Part shown: piece after piece, positions 31,656-36,172 of the stretch
Layout of the letters: each line of letters begins with the position of its first letter
Position numbering within the stretch: position 1 is the stretch's first letter
DNA from: an uncultured Eubacteriales bacterium
GTDB lineage: Bacteria > Bacillota > Clostridia > Christensenellales > Aristaeellaceae
DNA length: 36,172 nucleotides
Assembly: GCA_900550955.1 (NCBI GenBank)
Contig: URUF01000020.1
Span: 1 to 36,172, forward strand
Direction of reading: 5' to 3'
Position numbers and translations under genes: made by a program
Notes under the pieces: model-generated
Databases searched by the model: none
What the model was told of the DNA's origin: nothing
Seen by the model: only the letters and a program-made list of their open reading frames with translations

Positions 31656-31681
31656 CATACGTCCAAGAGGAGGTGAATGGA

Positions 31682-32086
31682 ATGAATAGGTATGAACTGA
31701 CCTACATCATCGACACCGCGCTGGAGGAGAATGCTCGCAAGGAATTGATCGAGAAGTTCTCCGAGCTGATCAAGCAAAACGGCGGCGAGGTCGAAAAGGT
31801 GGATGAAACCTGGGGCAAGCGCCGTCTGGCCTATGCCATTAACGACAAGCCCGAGGGCTACTACGTGCTGGTCACCTTCAAGGCCCCTGCCGAGCTGCCC
31901 CGCGAGATCGAGCGCAACATGGGCATCAACGAGAATGTTCTGCGTTGTCTGATCATCAAGCTTGAGGAGAAGAAGCACAGCGTGAAGCCGCGCCCCGTGC
32001 GCGTTGCCGCGCCCGTGGCCGCCCCTGCTGAGGCCGCCGTGGAAGCCGCTCCCGCCGCTGAAGCTGTTGAAACCCCCGCTGAGTAA
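31682..32086 (+). CDS. rpsF: 30S ribosomal protein S6
   Basis: A 134-residue S6 protein that pairs with S18 on the 30S platform. The core (about 1-95) opens NRYELTYIIDTALEE and has VEKVDETWGKRRLAYAINDKPEGYYVLVTF. A C-terminal Ala/Pro/Glu tail of about 30 residues extends past the usual end and should be disordered. I take the ATG at 31682, 8 nt after AGGAGG; the in-frame GTG at 31673 overlaps that signal. It is first in the rpsF-ssb-rpsR operon. Confidence 0.96.
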   Translation: MNRYELTYIIDTALEENARKELIEKFSELIKQNGGEVEKVDETWGKRRLAYAINDKPEGYYVLVTFKAPAELPREIERNMGINENVLRCLIIKLEEKKHSVKPRPVRVAAPVAAPAEAAVEAAPAAEAVETPAE

Positions 32087-32100
32087 GGATGGTGTAAGGT

Positions 32101-32532
32101 ATGAATAAACTGACCATCATCGGCAACCTCACCCGCGATCCTGAACTGCGCACCACCTCCATGGGGATTAACGTGTGCAGCTTCACCGTGGCTGTGAACC
32201 GCCGCCGCTCATCGCAAAACAGTAATCAGCCCGAGGCCGATTTCTTCCGTGTAAGCGCCTGGCGGCAGCTGGGCGAGAATTGCCAGAAGTATCTTTCCAA
32301 AGGCCGCAAGGTTGCGGTTGTTGGCCCTGTATCGGTAAGCAGCTACACCGCCAACGACGGCTCCACCCGTTTTTCTTTGGAAGTAACGGCTGAGGATGTT
32401 GAATTCCTGTCCTCTCGCGCGGATGACGCTGCCGGTTACAGCGCCCCCGCCGCTCCCGCACAGCCTGCCGCGACCGCGCCTGCGGCCGAAAAGGGCTTTG
32501 AGGAAGTAGATGACGAGGATCTTCCCTTCTAA
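32101..32532 (+). CDS. ssb: Single-stranded DNA-binding protein
   Basis: A 143-residue SSB. The OB fold covers about residues 1-105, starting MNKLTIIGNLTRDPELRTT. A Pro/Ala linker leads to the acidic tip DDEDLPF, which recruits replication and repair enzymes. Its position between rpsF and rpsR is the Bacillota standard. It lies 14 bp after rpsF; the ribosome binding site is weak (GGATGGTG), so coupling with rpsF is likely. Confidence 0.97.
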   Translation: MNKLTIIGNLTRDPELRTTSMGINVCSFTVAVNRRRSSQNSNQPEADFFRVSAWRQLGENCQKYLSKGRKVAVVGPVSVSSYTANDGSTRFSLEVTAEDVEFLSSRADDAAGYSAPAAPAQPAATAPAAEKGFEEVDDEDLPF

Positions 32533-32589
32533 AGCAAACGGCGGCCGGATGGCCGCTTCCTGATGATAAACCCAAAGGAGGTTTAGCCC

Positions 32590-32844
32590 ATGTCTGAGGA
32601 TCGTGGTGAAAGAAGGCCTCGTCCCCGCGGACGCAAGCCCCGCCGCAAGGTGTGTAGCTTCTGCGTGGACAAGATCGAATACATCGACTACAAAGATGTG
32701 AACCGCCTTCGCCGCTTTGTAAACGAGCGCGGTAAGATTATGCCCCGCCGTATGAGCGGCAACTGCGCGAAGCATCAGCGCCAGCTTTCCGAAGCCATCA
32801 AGCGCGCCCGTGCCATCGCCTTGATGCCCTACTCGGTAGAGTAA
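32590..32844 (+). CDS. rpsR: 30S ribosomal protein S18
   Basis: An 84-residue S18 with the family core CVDKIEYIDYKDVNRLRRFVNERGKIMPRRMSGNCAKHQRQL and a basic N-terminal extension (RRPRPRGRKPRRK). It retains Cys residues at CSFC and NCAKHQ, the pattern of the zinc-binding form of S18. AAAGGAGG precedes the ATG. It is last in the operon, with a clean terminator 16 bp later. Confidence 0.97.
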   Translation: MSEDRGERRPRPRGRKPRRKVCSFCVDKIEYIDYKDVNRLRRFVNERGKIMPRRMSGNCAKHQRQLSEAIKRARAIALMPYSVE

Positions 32845-32859
32845 GCAGATGTATCCTTT

Positions 32860-32889
32860 ACGAGCGTTTTGAAAAAGACGCTCGTTTTT
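32860..32889 (+). terminator. Intrinsic terminator of the rpsF operon
   Basis: ACGAGCGT (32860-32867) pairs with ACGCTCGT (32878-32885), extended by inner T/A pairs, followed by a T5 run. Confidence 0.88.
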
Positions 32890-32927
32890 ATATGCCTTTA
32901 TCAAGGCCTTTGCCCGTTGCCTCCATC

Positions 32928-32956
32928 TTGACAGTTTATGCCGTCTATGTTACATT
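32928..32956 (+). promoter_or_regulatory. Sigma-A promoter for the flavoprotein gene
   Basis: TTGACA (32928-32933), a 17-bp spacer and TACATT (32951-32956). The -10 lies inside a 20-bp palindrome. Confidence 0.75.
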
Positions 32957-32965
32957 TATAACATA
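32946..32965. promoter_or_regulatory. Rex-like operator over the flavoprotein -10 box
   Basis: TATGTTA (32946-32952) and TAACATA (32959-32965) are exact inverted arms 6 bp apart. The TGTTA-N6-TAACA core has the spacing of clostridial Rex sites (TTGTTAAN4TTAACAA) and of CRP/FNR sites. Overlap with the -10 favours a repressor, which fits Rex, a sensor of the NADH/NAD ratio. Confidence 0.55.
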
Positions 32966-33023
32966 AACATTCTATCTTGGGAACGGCTTTCCGTTCTCAA
33001 AGAAATAGGGAGGACTGTTCAGC

Positions 33024-35072
33024 ATGAAGAAATGGTTGACCATCGTAGCCCTGATGCTGGCGGTTATGCTGCCGGTATGCGCCTTTGGCGAGGCTGCGTA
33101 CGCCGCGGGTACCTACACCGCCGAAGCGCACGGTATGCAAAGCGACGTCAAGGTTACCGTAACCGTGAGCGACACCGCCATTACCGGCCTTGAAATCGAT
33201 GTGTCCGGGGAAACCGCCGGCTTGGGCACTGAGGTTGCCCAGCCTATGAAGGACGCGATTCTGGCGGCCCAGTCCACCGATGTGGACGTGGTTTCCGGAG
33301 CGACCATCTCCTGCAACGCCGTGAACGCCGCCGTGCAGAAATGCCTGGATGAGGCCAGCGGAGCCGCCGCGTGGGACGGTTCCTACACCGCGGGTACCTA
33401 CACCGCCACCGCGGCCGGCCATAACGGCCCGCTTACGCTGGAGGTTACCTTCAGTGAGAGCGCTATTACCGATATCAAAGTAACGGATCATAAGGAAACC
33501 TTTGGCCTGGGCTATGGCGTAGGCACCGCGCCGGTGGATATGCTGCCCGGCCAGATCGTAGCCAGCCAGTCCCTTGCCGTGGACGCCGTAACCAGCGCAA
33601 CCGTTAGCAGCAACGCCATCAAGCAGGCCGTTGCCGATTGCGTGGCCCAGGCTGGCGGCGATGCGGAAGCCCTCAAAGCCGCGGTAGAACAGCCCAAGGC
33701 CGAGGACGCCGTATATGAGGCTGACGTGGTAATCGTAGGCGCGGGCGCCGCAGGCCTGGCCGCCGCCAACACCGCCTTGGAGGCGGGCGCGAATGTGCTG
33801 GTTCTGGAAAAAGCCGGCGTAACCGGCGGTTCCACCGTGCGCAGCGGCGGCAAGATTCTTGGCGCGGGCACTCCCTGGCAAACCGCCCAGGGCTTTGAGG
33901 ACAGCGCCGACATGATGTACGATTTCCTCATGAGCTATGACCGCGACGGCATCATGGATACCGATCTGGTACGCGCCTTCTGCGACGCCTCTGCTGAAAA
34001 CATTCAGTGGATGGTTGATCGCGGCACCGAAATACAGGATGTGGAGCCAATCCACAGCTCTCTCACCCCTTGGCGCGTACACAATGTAAAGGGCGGCGGC
34101 GGCCAGACCAGCGGTCACGGCGGCTGGTTCACCGCTCCGCTTACCAACCTCTACGAGGGCAAGGGCGGCAAGATCATCTATAACTGTACCGCCAATGAGC
34201 TCATTACCGATGGCAATGGCGCCGTAACCGGCGTGAAGGGCGTTATGCCGGATGGCAGCGCCGTAACCGTAAACGCCAAGAGCGTAATCCTGGCCACCGG
34301 CGGCTATTGCCATAACGAGGAAATGCTCGCCAAATATCACGATTTTCTGCCCACCAACGTTGCTTCCGGCGTGCCTATGACCAATACCGGCGACGGTATT
34401 ACCATGGCCGTTGCGGTTGGCGCAAAGAACTTTGACGCGCCCGGCCTGCAACTTGCGTATGTCAACTATGACTGCTACGTGGGCATTGCCGAGGAATCCG
34501 GCCTGATCATCAGCGAGGATGGCAATCGCGTTGTTAACGAGTGGACCTATCAATCCCATGTGGCGCAGGCCTTGGCCGACGCGGACAGCACCTACGGATA
34601 TTATATTACCGCCGTTAAGGATGGCGCTTGCGTTGAGCCCTATCCCATGCTTAGCTGGGGCGTAACCATGGAGCAGGTGCCGCATGCCGCCACCATCGGC
34701 GAGCTGGCTGAGCAAATCGGCCTGGACGCCGCCACGCTGGAGGCAACCGTAGCGCGCTACAACGAGCTGTGCGCCAAGGGCGTTGACGACGACTTTGGCA
34801 AGCCCGCCGAGTTCCTGATTCCTGTTGAGGGCGATGCTTACTATGCCTTCCGCATGAATCCCGGCTCCTCCGTCACCTTCGGCGGATTGCAGATCGATAC
34901 GGATGCGCACGTGCTGGACGTCAACGACCAGCCCATTCCCGGCCTCTATGCCGCCGGTGAGGTCGCTTTTACCGGCCTGTTTGACGCCGAATACCCCTGC
35001 TGCGGCATGGCGATTGGTTCCGCCATCTTCTATGGCCGCACCGCCGCCCAAAACGCCGTGGCCGACAAGTAA
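33024..35072 (+). CDS. Exported flavin reductase: two FMN-binding domains plus FAD-dependent reductase domain
   Basis: A 682-residue exported protein. Signal peptide to about AYA|A (27/28). Two tandem FMN-binding domains (about 28-112 and 120-207) have SGAT at 91-94 and TSAT at 190-193, so Thr94 and Thr193 are probable covalent FMN sites made by ApbE. From 232 a fumarate-reductase/urocanate-reductase-like FAD domain begins, with VVIVGAGAAGLAAANTALEAG and LEKAGVTGGS. The four fumarate-site residues of Shewanella Fcc3 are not conserved, so it is not a fumarate reductase. It likely ends an extracytoplasmic respiratory chain on an unknown acceptor. AGGGAGG precedes the ATG. Single-gene transcript. 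No apbE or electron donor gene in the window. Confidence 0.88.
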   Translation: MKKWLTIVALMLAVMLPVCAFGEAAYAAGTYTAEAHGMQSDVKVTVTVSDTAITGLEIDVSGETAGLGTEVAQPMKDAILAAQSTDVDVVSGATISCNAVNAAVQKCLDEASGAAAWDGSYTAGTYTATAAGHNGPLTLEVTFSESAITDIKVTDHKETFGLGYGVGTAPVDMLPGQIVASQSLAVDAVTSATVSSNAIKQAVADCVAQAGGDAEALKAAVEQPKAEDAVYEADVVIVGAGAAGLAAANTALEAGANVLVLEKAGVTGGSTVRSGGKILGAGTPWQTAQGFEDSADMMYDFLMSYDRDGIMDTDLVRAFCDASAENIQWMVDRGTEIQDVEPIHSSLTPWRVHNVKGGGGQTSGHGGWFTAPLTNLYEGKGGKIIYNCTANELITDGNGAVTGVKGVMPDGSAVTVNAKSVILATGGYCHNEEMLAKYHDFLPTNVASGVPMTNTGDGITMAVAVGAKNFDAPGLQLAYVNYDCYVGIAEESGLIISEDGNRVVNEWTYQSHVAQALADADSTYGYYITAVKDGACVEPYPMLSWGVTMEQVPHAATIGELAEQIGLDAATLEATVARYNELCAKGVDDDFGKPAEFLIPVEGDAYYAFRMNPGSSVTFGGLQIDTDAHVLDVNDQPIPGLYAAGEVAFTGLFDAEYPCCGMAIGSAIFYGRTAAQNAVADK

Positions 35073-35081
35073 GCCTCTTTG

Positions 35082-35112
35082 CCGCAAGCGCTGCCCGCGC
35101 TTGCGGTTTTTT
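35082..35112 (+). terminator. Intrinsic terminator of the flavoprotein gene
   Basis: CCGCAAGCGC (35082-35091) pairs perfectly with GCGCTTGCGG (35097-35106), 5-nt loop, then T6. Confidence 0.9.
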
Positions 35113-35114
35113 CC

Positions 35115-35165
35115 AGCGTGGGAGCGCCGCCAAGCGGGGCGGTCGCTTCCCACGCTCTTTTTTTG
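35115..35165 (+). terminator. Second, tandem terminator
   Basis: AGCGTGGGA (35115-35123) pairs with TCCCACGCT (35148-35156), with further pairing inside, then a run of T. It starts 3 bp after the first terminator's T-run and insulates the next gene. Confidence 0.8.
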
Positions 35166-35166
35166 C

Positions 35167-35193
35167 ACGCCCCGCGCGCGCCGTCATAGTGTA
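35167..35193 (+). promoter_or_regulatory. Sigma-K-like promoter of the Cys-rich protein gene
   Basis: CATAGTGTA (35185-35193) fits the sigma-K -10 pattern CATANNNTA exactly, and AC at 35167-35168 lies 16 bp upstream as in the AC-N16-CATANNNTA consensus. No sigma-A promoter is evident between the tandem terminator and the gene. Confidence 0.45.
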
Positions 35194-35223
35194 TCAGTGA
35201 ACGGCGGCAAGGGACGCAGCAAA

Positions 35224-35254
35224 GCCTCCTTGCGGCCGACAATAAGAAGGAGGC
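35224..35254 (+). promoter_or_regulatory. Hairpin that buries the ribosome binding site
   Basis: GCCTCCTT (35224-35231) is perfectly complementary to AAGGAGGC (35247-35254), the ribosome binding site of the next gene, with a 15-nt loop. Folding would hide the site completely and limit translation. Confidence 0.6.
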
Positions 35255-35260
35255 GTGCCA

Positions 35261-36073
35261 ATGTCTTTCTATTCTTACAAAAATTCAAACCCCTGCTGTT
35301 GCCCCGGTACCATCAGCGGTAACGCGCTGGACGGTCTTCAGGAAAAGGTATGCGTACAGGTCAAGCGCGTATACGACAGCTGCTTGCAGCAGGAACAGTT
35401 GGATGACAAGGAAGTGGTCATCACCAGCTATGCCATGGTAGCGAACAACTGTAATTGCAACTGCGGTTGCAGCTGCGGCTGTGGCTGCGAATCCGACGCG
35501 ACCGAAACCGTTCCCCCCACCAGCGCGCCCGTGCCGCCCATCACGTTTGAGAGCTGCCGCTCCACTACCACGGAGGGCACCATCCGCAACCTAACGGTGG
35601 AGCGCCTGTGCGACCGTCCCTGCTTTGCCCGCGTACGCTGCAAAATCGACGTGCCTATCGACATCCTGTTTGTGGATAGCCGCTGCGTAGAGTACATTGG
35701 CAAGGGCGTTATTACGGTAGACAAAGACGTCCTGCTCTCCATCCCCGATGAATCCATCGTGCCTTACTGCCTGGAGAGCATGGTAAGCGCCATTTGCGTG
35801 GCCGGCACTTACGAGGGCAATAACAAGTTCAAGCTGACGGTGTGCGTAACCGTCGTATTGAAAGTACTGGCCCAGGTGGAAATCCTGATTCCTTCCTACG
35901 GCTTCTGCCCCATCCCGCCCTGCGAGGAATTTGCTGAAAATGTGTGCGATGAATTCTTCAGCCTTCCCCTATTCCCGCCCGCCTCGCTGTGCAACAACGA
36001 TGATGTGGCGCTGCGCAACGTCGCGTGCAACACGGGCAGCGCCTGCGGATGCAACTGCTGCCGCCGCAACTAA
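35261..36073 (+). CDS. Cys-rich protein, probably spore-coat associated
   Basis: A 270-residue protein of a type seen in Clostridia, function not proven. The N-terminus has a CCCPG patch, then QEKVCVQVKRVYDSC. Next comes a cysteine-glycine run near residues 65-77 (NCNCGCSCGCGCE), a Pro/Thr linker, and a beta-rich domain from about 95 to 210 with regular cysteines. The C-terminus is again Cys-rich (GSACGCNCCRRN). No signal peptide, so it would be made in the cytoplasm, as mother-cell coat proteins are. The sigma-K-like promoter supports a coat role. ATG at 35261 lies 7 nt after AAGGAGG; the in-frame GTG at 35255 is too close. Confidence 0.7.
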   Translation: MSFYSYKNSNPCCCPGTISGNALDGLQEKVCVQVKRVYDSCLQQEQLDDKEVVITSYAMVANNCNCNCGCSCGCGCESDATETVPPTSAPVPPITFESCRSTTTEGTIRNLTVERLCDRPCFARVRCKIDVPIDILFVDSRCVEYIGKGVITVDKDVLLSIPDESIVPYCLESMVSAICVAGTYEGNNKFKLTVCVTVVLKVLAQVEILIPSYGFCPIPPCEEFAENVCDEFFSLPLFPPASLCNNDDVALRNVACNTGSACGCNCCRRN

Positions 36074-36096
36074 AAAACAGCGCTTTAAAAGCTCGC

Positions 36097-36122
36097 GCCC
36101 CGGCCCAATAGCCGGGGCCTTT
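36097..36122 (+). terminator. Probable terminator of the Cys-rich protein gene
   Basis: GCCCCGGC (36097-36104) pairs with GCCGGGGC (36111-36118), 6-nt loop, followed by only three T. It directly abuts the right-hand repeat. Confidence 0.65.
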
Positions 36123-36169
36123 GCCTGTCGATAAACCTATGGGAGGTTTGGAGGGCCTAAGCCCTCCAA
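36123..36169 (-). repeat. Dispersed repeat, right copy (inverted, 47 bp)
   Basis: Read on the minus strand this copy matches the left-end repeat: the TTGGAGGGC/GCCCTCCAA hairpin, then a CTCCCAT stretch, then GGTTTATCGACAGGC. It lacks one G of the left copy and has about four substitutions, two of them in the hairpin loop. Only three bases follow before the window ends. Confidence 0.8.
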
Positions 36170-36172
36170 CTC

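Noticed and set aside
33024..35072. Calling the flavoprotein a fumarate reductase (frdA) or urocanate reductase
   Set aside because: The catalytic Arg and binding His residues are not conserved, so a substrate name would mislead.
32997..35168. Minus-strand open frame of 723 codons
   Set aside because: It is the antisense shadow of the flavin reductase gene. High GC at third positions keeps opposite frames open. No family is recognisable and there is no ribosome binding site.
1..36172. CRISPR arrays, tRNA or rRNA genes, insertion sequences
   Set aside because: Intergenic stretches are short. I found no spaced direct repeats, cloverleaf sequences or transposase-like frames.

Overview
The window reads as chromosomal DNA of a GC-rich member of the Bacillota, most likely class Clostridia. 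Evidence: the gene orders dgt-dnaG-rpoD-trmK-nif3, nadD/yqeK-rsfS and rpsF-ssb-rpsR, a DUF951 gene beside lepB, strong AGGAGG-type ribosome binding sites, frequent TTG/GTG starts, vegetative TTGACA/TATAAT promoters and one sigma-K-like promoter. I would not name a genus. No tRNA, rRNA, CRISPR array, transposase or phage gene is visible. The two ends carry inverted copies of one roughly 48-bp repeat, so the window may be a contig that stops at dispersed repeats.

Layout. 1-300: repeat plus a chain of hairpins. 301-6145 (minus): PfkB kinase, solute-binding protein, ABC ATPase, fused permease, class II aldolase. 6420-9032 (plus, divergent): split transketolase and an RpiR-type regulator. 9155-10033: secreted protein of unknown function with an in-frame TGA. 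10331-11185 (minus): signal peptidase I and DUF951. 11389-11508: 39-residue membrane peptide. 11636-15980 (minus): histidine kinase, response regulator, PDZ protein, RsfS, NadD-YqeK fusion. 16099-16932: membrane protein with an Mrr-like middle. 16939-19415 (minus): rsmA and dnaX. 19581-25771 (plus): dgt, dnaG, rpoD, trmK, Nif3-like and zinc-ribbon genes. 25850-28517: pyrimidine nucleoside phosphorylase, Dabb protein, TfoX-C protein, ATPase. 28645-31520: two membrane proteins and an anchored M20 peptidase. 31682-32844: rpsF-ssb-rpsR. 33024-35072: exported flavin reductase. 35261-36073: Cys-rich, probably spore-associated protein.

How the genes work together. The left third looks like one regulon for a sugar or sugar phosphate. 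An importer of the Fe3+/AfuABC type brings in the substrate, a PfkB kinase phosphorylates it, a class II aldolase cleaves it and a two-subunit transketolase feeds the pentose phosphate pool. The divergent promoter region holds repeated TTTCAT/ATGAAA operators suited to the RpiR/SIS regulator. The central part is housekeeping: replication, transcription, tRNA and rRNA modification, NAD synthesis, secretion. The right third has three accessory items: a DUF5058 membrane pair with an M20 hydrolase; an extracytoplasmic flavoprotein whose fumarate-site residues are all replaced, under a Rex-like operator; and a Cys-rich protein with a sigma-K-like promoter and a ribosome binding site buried in a hairpin.
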